The translations under genes and the position numbers were made by a program. Under the pieces are notes generated by a model. It was given only the letters and a program-made list of their open reading frames with translations. It made no database searches and was not told the DNA's origin. DNA of 64,000 bases from Tangfeifania diversioriginum. Lineage in GTDB: Bacteria > Bacteroidota > Bacteroidia > Bacteroidales > Prolixibacteraceae. The stretch is taken from positions 1 through 64,000 of the forward strand of contig CAMCBW010000007.1 of NCBI GenBank assembly GCA_945873105.1, given 5' to 3'. Below, in pieces: positions 33,984-43,918 of this stretch (positions are counted from its first letter, which is position 1; every line of letters begins with the position of its first letter).

Positions 33984-35330
33984 TTACTGAAAATTAAACC
34001 AGTCTAACCGCAACAGCTCCCCATCTCCTCCTTTGAACACCAAATACAAATTGGCCGATCCCGGTTTGTTTTTCAACTTGCAACCAATGGTTTTATAAGT
34101 TGACAAGGATGCCGTATCCGGGATTTTGCATTTCCCCAGAATTGGGCCGGCTTCGCTATCCTGGTGGAATTCTATGGTCCCACCTTTGGGATGGACCGAG
34201 GAAACACAGAGATTGATCGTGCTGTTGGCTGTCAGGTTTCTGATATTCGGAAAAGCCAGGTAGTCCCCATTGTGAATGTTCTGTATTTCAAATCCTCCGG
34301 CAGGAGATTCCTTTTTAACCAAAGTCCCATCCTTCTTGAAAAACCATTCTGCCTCTATCTTTTCCCAGGAGGCATCGTAATTTCCAACTCCGGTCTTAAA
34401 GTATTTCCCCTCTTTGGCAACGGCAGTAGCCTGCAGGAAATTGAGGTCATCCACCATGTCTCCATTCTCCTTGTAATGCAGGTAGGTCATGGAAACCTGG
34501 CGGTAGGAGCGGTTGCCAAAGGGTTCGCAGGTCCATTCGTACATGTGGTACCACTGTCCATTGTATTCGCAAAAACTGGAGTGACCGTTTTGCCCGGTAT
34601 GGCGTTCATTTTTAAAGGGTCCGTAGATGTTGGCTGAAGTCATGTAGGCACCGGCGCAGCTGAGGTAATAGGTACCATTGTACTTGTGGAAATACTGGTG
34701 ATCGCGGGCCCTGTTCTTTTCTCCGAAGCCGAACTCCTTGTCTGTCAGCAGATCACAGGGTGCCTCAAATGAAACCATATCCTTGTTCAATTTGGCGATC
34801 TGGTAATGGATCAGGTTTTTGCCATCAAAGCCATCCCTACCAAAGATGAGGTATTGCGAACCATCCTCCTCCACGAAGATGGTTGGATCATATTCATGGT
34901 TGACGGAATAGGCCTCCGGAATCAAAGGTCTCTTTATAACATCCCGGTAGGGGCCATCGGGCTGGTCGGCTGCCAGCACGCCGGTTTCAGCACCACCATG
35001 GGAAAAGTAGAAGTAATATTTTCCGTTTAGGGTAGTTATATCGGAGGCCCAGCATTTCAGAGATCCTTTGCCGATAAATGTCTCTTCCGGCAGGATGTTG
35101 CATTCCAACTTCCAGTTTACCAGATCCGAGGAGGAGTAAATGCTCCAGTTTGGCATTGCAAAGCCTTTGATATCAGGACTCTTATCCTTCCCTGCCGAGA
35201 CATACATCCTGCCATTCCAGATTTTCATGTGGGCATCGGCATAGCCTTTCAGAATTGGATTTTGGGCCATGGCCAATGGGGAGAAGAGCAGGAGAAAGAA
35301 GCCGATCAGTGAGAAATTAATTTTCAGCAT
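33984..35330 (-). CDS. GH43-like beta-propeller with C-terminal CBM6-like module
   Basis: A 448-residue exported protein. The propeller (about 22-305) has 'GYADAHMKIWNGRMYV' at the place of the usual catalytic-base motif (ADPxI in most GH43), 'HEYDPTIFVEEDG' for the second Asp, and 'ARDHQYFHKYNGTYYLS'. The C-terminal 130 residues ('YDASWEKIEAEWFF', 'NLYLVFKGGDGELLRLDWFNF') match a CBM6-type fold. The shifted motif (ADAH) suggests a distinct GH43 subfamily or a GH117-like relative. Exo-action on a terminal sugar or anhydrosugar is possible. It is followed 202 bp later by a sulfatase gene and preceded by the 74-bp repeat array. Confidence 0.7.
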   Translation of the reverse strand: MLKINFSLIGFFLLLFSPLAMAQNPILKGYADAHMKIWNGRMYVSAGKDKSPDIKGFAMPNWSIYSSSDLVNWKLECNILPEETFIGKGSLKCWASDITTLNGKYYFYFSHGGAETGVLAADQPDGPYRDVIKRPLIPEAYSVNHEYDPTIFVEEDGSQYLIFGRDGFDGKNLIHYQIAKLNKDMVSFEAPCDLLTDKEFGFGEKNRARDHQYFHKYNGTYYLSCAGAYMTSANIYGPFKNERHTGQNGHSSFCEYNGQWYHMYEWTCEPFGNRSYRQVSMTYLHYKENGDMVDDLNFLQATAVAKEGKYFKTGVGNYDASWEKIEAEWFFKKDGTLVKKESPAGGFEIQNIHNGDYLAFPNIRNLTANSTINLCVSSVHPKGGTIEFHQDSEAGPILGKCKIPDTASLSTYKTIGCKLKNKPGSANLYLVFKGGDGELLRLDWFNFQ

Positions 35331-35456
35331 ATAGATTATTTATCATCTAGTTTGGTTGGACTCTTTTTTCGGAATTTGTTTGGTTGCGCCGGAATTGCTC
35401 TAGAGGCACTATCTATTTTGTCGGGCCGGCGCTAAAATTATTCGTCATCTCGTGAA
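35331..35456. other. Intergenic DNA, nothing identified
   Basis: 126 bp between the GH43-like start and the first 74-bp repeat. It should include the promoter of the GH43-like gene on the minus strand, but no element can be fixed. Confidence 0.3.
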
Positions 35457-35728
35457 CCCCGGCTTGAAAGCCGGGGCTACCAATATGTCGTCCCTACGGG
35501 ACTGGAAATATTTTCCGTTGCCTACCAATACCCCGGCTTGAAAGCCGGGGCTACCAATATGCCGTCCCTACGGGACGATAAATATTTTCCGTTTCCGACC
35601 TGTTTCTCGGTTTGAAAGCCGGGGCTACCAATACGCCGTCCCTAAGGGACGATAAATATTTTCCGTTTCCGACCTGTTTCCCGGTTTGAAAGCCGGGGCT
35701 AGTGATATGCCGTCCCTGCGGGACTTAT
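35457..35728. repeat. 74-bp tandem repeat, four copies, two hairpins per unit
   Basis: Hairpin 1, CCCCGGCTTGAAAGCCGGGG or variants, starts at 35457, 35531, 35605 and 35679. Hairpin 2, GTCCCTACGGGAC or variants, starts at 35490, 35564, 35638 and 35712. Both series have an exact 74-bp period, and the sequence between hairpins (CTACCAATATG and AAATATTTTCCG) is also kept. Copies 1-2 have the perfect hairpin 1; copies 3-4 carry the same C-to-T change in its left arm. The last unit ends just before the stop of the sulfatase gene at 35730, which is read in the other direction. This resembles REP/BIME-like palindromic arrays; there are no unique spacers. Confidence 0.9.
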
Positions 35729-35729
35729 A

Positions 35730-37265
35730 CTATTTGCCATTGCCTACCTGGACACCAATAAGTTCCGGATGATATTTGGTTGGATCAAAGGCCGGATTGG
35801 GGATTGGAAGGACAGCCTGGGCGCTCTTGAGGTATGCTTCGATCAGCTGGTCCATCTGTTTCACCCTGTCGGGAAACCTGGTTGCAAGATTGTTCGTTTC
35901 GCTCAGATCATCCTTCAGGTTGTAGAGCATGTAACTGTGGGCACCTTCTTCACCCTGGGAAAAGAGCCGGATCAGCTTCCAGTCACCATCGTGCACTGCT
36001 ACTGCCGCGGGCAACCAATCCGGCACCTTTGGGGCATGCGGGAAATAGGTAAACATGGGTTTCCGGTTGTATTTTTTACCTGCCAGGGCCGCCGTCATGT
36101 CTGCCCCATCCACTGCATGGTTCGCCGGAAGCGCTATCCCAAGCTGATTAAGAATGGTGGGATAGAAGTCGGTGGTCTGTATCCTGGCCTCGCTCTTCGT
36201 TCCGGCTTTGGTAATTCCAGGCCAGACTACCACGCAGGGAACATGGATTCCCCCTTCGAACATGGTGGCCTTCCCACCCCGGAGCGGAGCATTGCTGGTG
36301 GCTGTGGATGTATACTTCTTCCCATCCTTGGTGGTCTCGGGAAGGTAGTTGTACATGTTGCCGCCATTGTCAGAGACAAAGATGATGGCCGTATTGTCTG
36401 CAACTCCCATCCTGTCGATTTCGTCAAGCAATTTTCCGATCGCGTCGTCCATCGAATGAACCATGGCAGCGTAGGTAGATGACCGCTGCGCCTGGGTGGT
36501 ATCGATCTTTCCACGGTAGTATTCCACCAGCTCTTCCTTGGCATTGAAAGGTGCATGCACGGAAAACATCCAGTAGTTCATGTAAAAAAATTGGGTTTTG
36601 TCCAGCGATCGCAACCATTTTGTGGCTTCCAACGCCATTCTGTCTTCGATGTGTTCTTTCGGAGCGAGTTCCTTAAAAGCAGGGAATCTCCAGGGTGCCA
36701 CAAAACTTCCTGCCGGTCCCGGACCCGGCCAATGCGGCATATCCACATCAAATCCCTGCTGCAATGGAGAATAGGGTTCACTCCCGAGATGCCATTTTCC
36801 GAAATGTGCCGTAGCATACCCCTGTGCTTTGATCAGTTTACTCAGCGTTGGAAGGTCAGTGCTTAGCCGAGTAGCCGACTGGCACTGAATGGACTTTTCT
36901 CCTGCTGCGGCCTTTTTGGCAACCGAAGGTTTCATCTCCACTTCAGGCTGGTGACAGACCGGTGCAGTTATTCCGGTCCGGGCCGGTGTTTGCCCCGTTA
37001 AAATGCTCGCACGTGTCGGAGAGCAGAGCGGACTAGCCGAATAGGCATTGCTGAAAGTGACTCCCCGCTTGGCCAGCCGGTCGAGGTTGGGGGTCTGGTA
37101 CAACCGGGATTTTACATTCAAATTACAATCGGTCCATCCCAGGTCATCTGCCAGGATGAAAACGATGTTCATTTTTTTCGGAGCAGCGGCTTCGGCACCC
37201 ATTTGTGTGGTTGCCAAAAGCAATGCACACGAACCTATTTGTTTCAGGAGTTGTTTGGTTGTCAT
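35730..37265 (-). CDS. Exported S1 sulfatase (CSPTR signature)
   Basis: A 511-residue sulfatase; ATG 37265 is preferred to the GTG two codons upstream. Signal peptide about 1-26. 'FILADDLGWTDCNLN', formylglycine cysteine C81 in CSPTR then 'ASILTGQTPARTGITAPVCHQP', 'GKWHLGSEPYSPLQQGFD', 'YWMFSVHAPFNAKEE', 'FVSDNGGNMYNYLPE', 'FEGGIHVPCVVVWPG'. It is a clear paralogue of the sulfatase at 50152-51639, with which it shares the insert after the signature and the 'GSEPYSPLxQGFDxDxPH' stretch. It lies 205 bp downstream of nothing but intergenic DNA (37266-37470), which may hold its promoter. Confidence 0.93.
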   Translation of the reverse strand: MTTKQLLKQIGSCALLLATTQMGAEAAAPKKMNIVFILADDLGWTDCNLNVKSRLYQTPNLDRLAKRGVTFSNAYSASPLCSPTRASILTGQTPARTGITAPVCHQPEVEMKPSVAKKAAAGEKSIQCQSATRLSTDLPTLSKLIKAQGYATAHFGKWHLGSEPYSPLQQGFDVDMPHWPGPGPAGSFVAPWRFPAFKELAPKEHIEDRMALEATKWLRSLDKTQFFYMNYWMFSVHAPFNAKEELVEYYRGKIDTTQAQRSSTYAAMVHSMDDAIGKLLDEIDRMGVADNTAIIFVSDNGGNMYNYLPETTKDGKKYTSTATSNAPLRGGKATMFEGGIHVPCVVVWPGITKAGTKSEARIQTTDFYPTILNQLGIALPANHAVDGADMTAALAGKKYNRKPMFTYFPHAPKVPDWLPAAVAVHDGDWKLIRLFSQGEEGAHSYMLYNLKDDLSETNNLATRFPDRVKQMDQLIEAYLKSAQAVLPIPNPAFDPTKYHPELIGVQVGNGK

Positions 37266-37470
37266 GGTCACTATTGGTTAAATATATAGGATTGCAATTT
37301 AAAGGAAATGTATGGTAACTAATTTAGATAATATCCCGGAAAGTTTTGAAAATGTCCCGATGAATCATGGAAAAACTTCAAAAAATATAGATCTTATAAA
37401 GAGTTACCGATCAAAACTGGAGGAGTAAAAACACAATTGGCCCTAATACTCATAGAACTCGCAATTGCAT

Positions 37471-40059
37471 TTACATAGCCTTATTTGGGATTACCCCATG
37501 CTCGATCCGTTTTATAATTTGTTTTCCATTCGTGTTTAAAGTTGGACTGGCAGTCGTAAAATCGATGTATCCGCCAATAGCCTGTTTACTGATCGATGAC
37601 AATTCTGCCTTTTTGTAAGCCAATTTCATTCCACTTCCGAGGTACATATTCTGCAATTCGCTTTTCCCCTTTATAGTTATTAGTCCATATTCGCCGTGAA
37701 AATCGATGCCCAAATTATCAACAGCATAGGTTTCAATCAGCACATATTGAGTAATTGTCTGTTCTTTAACTTTACTGACGATCTTCAGCCCCTTAAAAAC
37801 CCCGTTTTGTTCGAGTTTAATCACCGACTGAATGCTGCCATTCGGTTTAATTCCATCAAAAGGTTCATAAACAACCACAAATGGGCTTGTCCATGCTTCA
37901 CCTTTTTTGCGGATCACCAAAGTTGGCGTTGGCAAGTTGTCGTAGGGTGTTGGTGCTTCAAAGGTGCGCGGTGCCATTACTTTGGTGTATTCGCGTTGTT
38001 CGCCACCGGGAATAAAAAGCTTCATAGAAATGGGACCTGCCTTTAATTTTCCGGTAATGAACTGAGCCTGAACATCGCCTGAATAGACTGCAGAAGTTTC
38101 TACCTTTTCGAAAAAGTGCCAGCCCGGAATACGGTACTGCCTGTTCTGTAACCATGTAGCTTTGGCATTGGCCATATAGCGGTCTGGCGTTGCATTAAGG
38201 TTTAAATCCTTGTTCTGGAATTTTACCTCATCGCCAATGTTGTGGTAGAGATAGTCGTGGTATTCATTCGGCAATGTAGATTTTGACCGAAACACATCGA
38301 CATAATAACCGCTTGCTTCTGATGTTCGGACAAGTGCTAATGTGCGTTCCTGGGTTGATTCAGCTTTGTCGCCTTTATCATCCAAAAAGGTGGTTTTTGA
38401 AAAGGAGTAATTAGGAGATACAGCCTCTTGCCCAGGCAAAGGCTCCATGGTTTTTAGCTGAACAGTATTGATTCCCTGATTCGACCAATCTCCATCACCC
38501 TGCGAGCTGCCATTGACAATAACCGTATTGTGAGCCGCATAAATGCGTGAATAATTTTCGTGTATATCCTGCTGGTAACTTCCCCTTCCATTATCGACAC
38601 CCAGAACCTGTCCGCGCCCGTACAATTCAATGTTCATCCCCTCGGTGTGGCCATGCACCATAGACGCACCACCAACGAAACACATTAATCCGTCGACCGG
38701 ATTGCTGGTTGGACTTAAATTGCGCTGAAGGAATATTCCCGCATGTGGAATCTGATCGGTTCGGGGAAGTACAAACGGTTTGATGTCCCCTTTCATTTCA
38801 TCCTTATACCACAATAAGGCATTCATGCCTTTTCTTTGATATTTTCCTTCTTCGATTGCACTTTTAAGTAAGGCTCCAAACTTTTTGGTGATTTTTCCAA
38901 CGCCATCCATTTTACCAAGCAGGTAAGCTTCTTCATAACTTCCATAGGATGGGCTTCCGTGCCGTTTACCATCACCCCAACGAACAATTTCCTTATTCGG
39001 ATAAACCGCGTAATCTAAAGCAGGTAAGGAAAATAGTATGTTTGGATACTTCGCGCCCAACTGTAATGAAGGATCGTATTTGTTAACGATGAGCATTAAC
39101 CTGGTTAAGATGGAACTAACTCCATTGAGGTATTGTGAAGTTTCAGGCCAAATGTCACCTTCGCTTTTATAAAAATCAGCCATGACATTCAGCGCGTCCT
39201 GGTTTTTGGTATTTTCAGTCAGGAAATAGGAAAGCAGTTTGTTTCGCTCATTTAAATCTTCCATGGCTAGCGCATTATGGACCAAACTGGGAGCTTCAAG
39301 AACCGGATGGTTCGAACCGGTATGGCCATAATTGACTGAAATATCGGCATAAGTACGAAAGACCTGTTGAGACTCAGCTTGAGGGAATTCTGTTTTCGCA
39401 TTTTTTCCAAGATCAAAAGGCTTTCCTCCTTTTTTGATAAAACTTGCTGTGAAGTCATAAATAATCGGGACTTTGTCGCCTATTTCCCTGACTTCCCTAA
39501 AACCGTCATCGGGGAAAAGCCAACCTCCTCTTTCGTGCCAATCCGAAAGTTTTGCCTGCAAAACTCCTTTCACAAATGAGTTTAGGATATCGATAGCACA
39601 CTGCGCATATCTCTGATCTTCTGTCAAATAATAGACTATTCCGCAATCAACGCCGATCCAGAGGTACCTGATCAGTTCCCTGGCATTCGCCATTTCCTCT
39701 TTGGTCGCATTATCCAGATTCTTATGGATCCCATTTTCAATGTGATAAGTGAGGTAGAAAGGCGGCATTTGGCCTGGCTTGCTCTTTCCCCAATCGAATG
39801 GCATCCCTTTTAGAAACTCAGCGGGATTTGACTGATGTAATTTAATATCCTGATTAAGCTGATTAATAAAATCAGTATAACTGGTTTTTGCCCATTCCTC
39901 CTTTTGAATTTTATTGAGTATTTGAACCCTGTCGCTCTGTTTTACCCAGATAAACGGTCGTTCCTGGGCAAAAACATTCGATGAAATCAGGACGAGTATA
40001 AAAAGGAAAAGTATATAATTGTGTAAATATCCAATGGAGGATTTTCCCGGCTTGTTCAT
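37471..40059 (-). CDS. Heparinase II/III-fold polysaccharide lyase (PL40-like ulvan lyase candidate)
   Basis: An 862-residue exported protein with an N-terminal alpha/alpha toroid (about 60-450: 'SDWHERGGWLFPDDGFREVREIGDKVPIIYD' region, 'NYGHTGSNHPVLEA') and a C-terminal Hepar_II_III beta-sandwich (about 465-860: 'GGASMVHGHTEGMNIELYG', 'RIYAAHNTVIVNG'). Lyases of this fold cleave uronic-acid glycosidic bonds by beta-elimination; the Asn/His of 'GSNHP' and the His of 'VHGHTEG' are candidate neutralising or basic residues. The arrangement reminds me of the ulvan lyases of family PL40. Its position 13 bp after a sulfatase-rhamnosidase fusion supports a sulfated rhamno-uronan substrate. Length and domain order are complete. 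Confidence 0.75.
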   Translation of the reverse strand: MNKPGKSSIGYLHNYILFLFILVLISSNVFAQERPFIWVKQSDRVQILNKIQKEEWAKTSYTDFINQLNQDIKLHQSNPAEFLKGMPFDWGKSKPGQMPPFYLTYHIENGIHKNLDNATKEEMANARELIRYLWIGVDCGIVYYLTEDQRYAQCAIDILNSFVKGVLQAKLSDWHERGGWLFPDDGFREVREIGDKVPIIYDFTASFIKKGGKPFDLGKNAKTEFPQAESQQVFRTYADISVNYGHTGSNHPVLEAPSLVHNALAMEDLNERNKLLSYFLTENTKNQDALNVMADFYKSEGDIWPETSQYLNGVSSILTRLMLIVNKYDPSLQLGAKYPNILFSLPALDYAVYPNKEIVRWGDGKRHGSPSYGSYEEAYLLGKMDGVGKITKKFGALLKSAIEEGKYQRKGMNALLWYKDEMKGDIKPFVLPRTDQIPHAGIFLQRNLSPTSNPVDGLMCFVGGASMVHGHTEGMNIELYGRGQVLGVDNGRGSYQQDIHENYSRIYAAHNTVIVNGSSQGDGDWSNQGINTVQLKTMEPLPGQEAVSPNYSFSKTTFLDDKGDKAESTQERTLALVRTSEASGYYVDVFRSKSTLPNEYHDYLYHNIGDEVKFQNKDLNLNATPDRYMANAKATWLQNRQYRIPGWHFFEKVETSAVYSGDVQAQFITGKLKAGPISMKLFIPGGEQREYTKVMAPRTFEAPTPYDNLPTPTLVIRKKGEAWTSPFVVVYEPFDGIKPNGSIQSVIKLEQNGVFKGLKIVSKVKEQTITQYVLIETYAVDNLGIDFHGEYGLITIKGKSELQNMYLGSGMKLAYKKAELSSISKQAIGGYIDFTTASPTLNTNGKQIIKRIEHGVIPNKAM

Positions 40060-40072
40060 CGATGTAAAAATT

Positions 40073-43000
40073 TTAAAATGAATTTATTGCGATTTCAACC
40101 CTGTTCATACCGGGTTCCAACCTTATCGATTGAAATGCCGGGTTAACTTTTTGGCCATTGACCGTTACCACAGCTTCGCCAACATCCTGCACAATAAGTT
40201 CCCCTCCTACATTGGCCGGCAATTCAATTTCATAGTTTTGCTGACGGGTGCCGATCCGCTTGTAGCTTGCTTTAACTGCACCCTTGATGGTTGGAACGGT
40301 AATGCTGCAATGCTTCAAATCGCCAAGCTGCGGTTTAATTTGAATCAGCTCAAATGCCAGTACTTTAGGGGTGATCCCCCACATTTGACGTGAAATAATA
40401 TTTCCCGGAGCGGCTCCCCAGGCATGGTTCCAGTCCGAATTGGGCTTGTACTTCATGTCCCAGGCTTCCATGGCAATGGTCGAGCCCACTTTGATCATGT
40501 TCCACCAGCTTCGATCATCTGTAGCTCGCATAAGGTCGAGTGCATATTGCCCTTCACCGGCTTCGTACAGCCCCTCAAGTAAATACTGGGCTCCATAAAC
40601 GCTGCAGGCCATTTTTCTCGATTTGACAAAATCAACTACCGTTTTCAGATGGATCTCAGGTACGATGCCAAAAGCCAGAGGCATCATGTTGGCATGTAAA
40701 GCTGAGTGTGATGAGCCTTCCCCATCCATATAGATCCCTTTTTTGTGATCGAACAGCTTTTCGTTGATCGCCTTTTTAACCTTTGCAGCCATGAGTTGAA
40801 ATTCCGCATGATCTGCTGATTTCTTCAGTATCCCTGCAAATTCAGCCATAATCTGCATATTTTTATAAAAGAAACAGTTGACCACCGTATTGACTGCAAC
40901 CATGTCATAACCATCACGTTCACCTTTTTGGGCAAATGTCTGACCTCCCGATTCGATTTTGCCGGCAGGCCAGTCGACAATATCCCGCATGCGTTGGGTG
41001 GTGTCAGCAAAACCTATCTCCATCATCAAACGACCATTGTGCTTTGGTGATTTTGTACTGATCAAACCATCTTCACGGCTCAACTCTATCAAAGTTTTTT
41101 TCTTCAGCAAATCGTAGTATTTTTTAAGCAGTTCGGTATCACCCGTATAGAGGTAATCCTGTTGTGCCATCATGGCTGTGTGAAGCAACCACTCAGTCGG
41201 CCAGGTCGGCATTTTCATAAACCACTCAATGGTTTGTTTGGTGATCGCATATTCGCTATCGACCCCGTAGTGGCTCAGCTGATTGATGTAGGCATCGGCC
41301 TCATAAGGAATCCGCTCGCGATCACCATCGATGTAGAGTCCGGTGGAAGTGGTGGCTTTCATGCTGTATTTGCACAAATCCCATATTTGGTTCAAAGTGG
41401 TATCCGAACTGCTGAAACTACTTTCATCTTCATCGAAATAACTGAAGTAAGCCTTCTGGAGAATGTTATTTGGAAGTAACTCCGACTTGTAATTGTCAAT
41501 TTCGACATAGCGAAACGGGGTAATTACATCAAACGAGTCGGGCAAGAGAACAGCCTTTTTGGGAAGTGTGTTCCGAACATCCGGTTTTAGTTTCAAGGTA
41601 TAGGATTTCTTACCTGGTGTGACAGCCAGTTTCACCTCCGCAAAACGAATGGTGCCACCCGGATTCCTGTCAATCGTTTTCCCGTTCAGTTTCTCTCCCA
41701 ATCGAATGATTAAAGTATCGGCTTTTGATGGTGAATAATTCAGTTCAAGCGTTCCAAAAGCATCTTTCCCAAAATCGGCAAAATAGCTGTTGTAGGCTGT
41801 TTTAACAATTGATTTGGGACTAATCCGCTCAATCTGAAAAATGTTCCCTGTCGAAATGTTCCCGGTGAAAGATCCGGTTTTAAATTCCTGGGCAGCAGAA
41901 TATTCCGTTAACCTGTTGTCCTGGTCCCAGATGCGGACTTTCCAGAAGTATCCTGATTTCGGATTCAATGGTTTTCCCTTGTGCTCAACATTGGCTGATG
42001 TTTTGCTTCTGACCTGTCCGCTGTTCCAGACATCACCCAAATTATTGTCGATATTCGCTTTGGACGATGCGACCAGAACTTGGTAACCATTCTGAAAAAC
42101 AGCCTCTTTCGGGACAATCCAGCTATATTCGGGAAGTTTGTCGTTGATGGCCACATACCTTGGTTCGCGAATGTATTCAACTGTCAATCCTGAAGGAATC
42201 CCGGAGTATGGATCTGCATATTTCAGGGCTAAAACATCCAGCTTGTTTCGCAATTCTTTCAATGTCTTCTGGGATTCCGGTTTTTTGGCCAGGTTATCTA
42301 TTTCCCGTGGATCTTTTTTCAGGTTGTAAAGCTCTTCCCACGATTTGTCGTTCACGTAACGAAAGTATTTCCAATCGTTGGTTCGGACGCCCTCGCTTGG
42401 CGGAATGCTGGCAAATTCCCACAAATGCTCGATCAAAACGGTATCCCGCTGGACGTTATCGCTTTTGCCTGAAACGATCGGCACTAGGCTTTTCCCATGC
42501 CAGCTTTTGGGTTGGGAGACTCCGGCCAGATCGGCAATGGTAGCAGGAACATCGATGTTGAGTGCCATCGCATCAATGTCCTGATGTTTTGAAATCCGTG
42601 GATCGTAAATGATCAACGGAACCTTGATCGAAAGATCGTACATCATCCATTTGTCGGCAATTTGCCGTTCACCCAAAAAATAGCCATTGTCGCCCATCAG
42701 GATAATGACCGTGTTTTTATCCATCCCTTTGGCTTTAAGCTGCTGCCGGATTTTGGCGATCTCCAGGTCAACACCGGTGATCATGCGGTAGTACCCTTTC
42801 ACCATCTCCTGGTATTTTTCGGGCGTATCGAAGCGCCAGCCCCAGCGCAACCGGCTGAAACCATCGCGAACTTCTTTGGGCAAGGCATTGAAATACTTAT
42901 CTTCCTTTAAATCCGGATCGGGAATAGTAACATCCTTATACAAATTGGCTGTTTGCTCATCCCAGAAATACTGCCCGGGCGCTCCATCGTGCGCATGAGG

Positions 43001-43624
43001 CGCGCTGAAACTGATGGAGAGGCAGAATGGCTTATCCTCCGGTGCGTTTTGGATAAACTGGATGGCCTTTTCTCCGGTATAGCGGGTCAGGTGGACGGTA
43101 TCTTTTCCAAGAGTTTTATAGAAATAGCCTCGGCGGTCGTTGAACCTGTTTTCGCGGTCGTAATCTTCACTTCTATCGAACAAGCGGTCGAGGTGCTCAT
43201 ATTTCACCCCGAACTTCCCGTAAAATCCGGTATAATATCCTGATTCCCGAAGTACCTTAGGATAGGATTCTTGCATGTACTCTTCGCGGATCGGACCGGT
43301 TTGAAAAGTATATTTATGGGTCCGCTCCTGGAGTCCGCTCAGGATGCTGGCCCGGCTTGCTGCGCAAATCGGGGTGGTGGCAAAGCTGTTTTTGAAATAG
43401 GTTCCCTCCCTGGCCAGCCGGTCCATTTCAGGGGTTTGAACAATACTATTCCCCGCATAGCCGATAGCACCGGTACGGTGATCATCCGTAAGTATAAAAA
43501 TGATGTTGGGTCTTGATTTAAGAGAGGATTGATTGCCGGCAACTTCAGCATGAGCCGAGAGGGAAGACAAAATCAGTCCTCCCAGTGGAATAATCATCCC
43601 TATGTTCTTAATATTCAATTCCAT
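40073..43624 (-). CDS. Bifunctional S1 sulfatase - GH78 alpha-L-rhamnosidase fusion
   Basis: ATG 43624 is preferred over ATG 43666 because it gives a normal signal peptide ('MIIPLGGLILSSLSAHA'); 1183 residues. Residues about 36-490 are a complete sulfatase: 'FILTDDHRTGAIGYAGN', C87 in CAASR followed by 'ASILSGLQERTHKY', 'FSAPHAHDGA', 'LMGDNGYFLGER'. Residues about 510-1183 are a GH78 rhamnosidase: N-terminal domain ('YFWKVRIWDQDNRLTEYS'), then a toroid with 'IDGDRERIPYEADAYI' at the general-acid region, 'WPTEWLLHTAMMAQQDYLYTGD', and a C-terminal beta domain. It would remove sulfate and rhamnose from the same polymer end. A fusion of this order is known from ulvan loci of marine Bacteroidota. 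Confidence 0.9.
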   Translation of the reverse strand: MELNIKNIGMIIPLGGLILSSLSAHAEVAGNQSSLKSRPNIIFILTDDHRTGAIGYAGNSIVQTPEMDRLAREGTYFKNSFATTPICAASRASILSGLQERTHKYTFQTGPIREEYMQESYPKVLRESGYYTGFYGKFGVKYEHLDRLFDRSEDYDRENRFNDRRGYFYKTLGKDTVHLTRYTGEKAIQFIQNAPEDKPFCLSISFSAPHAHDGAPGQYFWDEQTANLYKDVTIPDPDLKEDKYFNALPKEVRDGFSRLRWGWRFDTPEKYQEMVKGYYRMITGVDLEIAKIRQQLKAKGMDKNTVIILMGDNGYFLGERQIADKWMMYDLSIKVPLIIYDPRISKHQDIDAMALNIDVPATIADLAGVSQPKSWHGKSLVPIVSGKSDNVQRDTVLIEHLWEFASIPPSEGVRTNDWKYFRYVNDKSWEELYNLKKDPREIDNLAKKPESQKTLKELRNKLDVLALKYADPYSGIPSGLTVEYIREPRYVAINDKLPEYSWIVPKEAVFQNGYQVLVASSKANIDNNLGDVWNSGQVRSKTSANVEHKGKPLNPKSGYFWKVRIWDQDNRLTEYSAAQEFKTGSFTGNISTGNIFQIERISPKSIVKTAYNSYFADFGKDAFGTLELNYSPSKADTLIIRLGEKLNGKTIDRNPGGTIRFAEVKLAVTPGKKSYTLKLKPDVRNTLPKKAVLLPDSFDVITPFRYVEIDNYKSELLPNNILQKAYFSYFDEDESSFSSSDTTLNQIWDLCKYSMKATTSTGLYIDGDRERIPYEADAYINQLSHYGVDSEYAITKQTIEWFMKMPTWPTEWLLHTAMMAQQDYLYTGDTELLKKYYDLLKKKTLIELSREDGLISTKSPKHNGRLMMEIGFADTTQRMRDIVDWPAGKIESGGQTFAQKGERDGYDMVAVNTVVNCFFYKNMQIMAEFAGILKKSADHAEFQLMAAKVKKAINEKLFDHKKGIYMDGEGSSHSALHANMMPLAFGIVPEIHLKTVVDFVKSRKMACSVYGAQYLLEGLYEAGEGQYALDLMRATDDRSWWNMIKVGSTIAMEAWDMKYKPNSDWNHAWGAAPGNIISRQMWGITPKVLAFELIQIKPQLGDLKHCSITVPTIKGAVKASYKRIGTRQQNYEIELPANVGGELIVQDVGEAVVTVNGQKVNPAFQSIRLEPGMNRVEIAINSF

Positions 43625-43918
43625 ATTTGTTTGGTTCTTTTGGGTATAGTTATTGTCTTCTTCCATCTTCAGTGATCAAAAACCTCCATCTTCGCCACTG
43701 GTATGAAGTTCGACCTATTTCAGTCTGGTTGCACTAATCACCTCTATGGGATCAAATTTATCAGCTTTTCCCTTTGTACTTTTACTAATCCCAAATTTAG
43801 AAGGATTTTAAATCACCTATTTGCAATTGAATCCCAACTACTTTTGAAAACGTCCCTAAGAAACTGCCTTCATCTTTTGCCTGATTGGGAGAACATATTT
43901 TCCAAAATGACTTGTCAA

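Noticed and set aside
35457-35728. CRISPR-like array
   Set aside because: The whole 74-bp unit is repeated, including the part between hairpins. There are no unique spacers, no cas genes and each unit has two palindromes.
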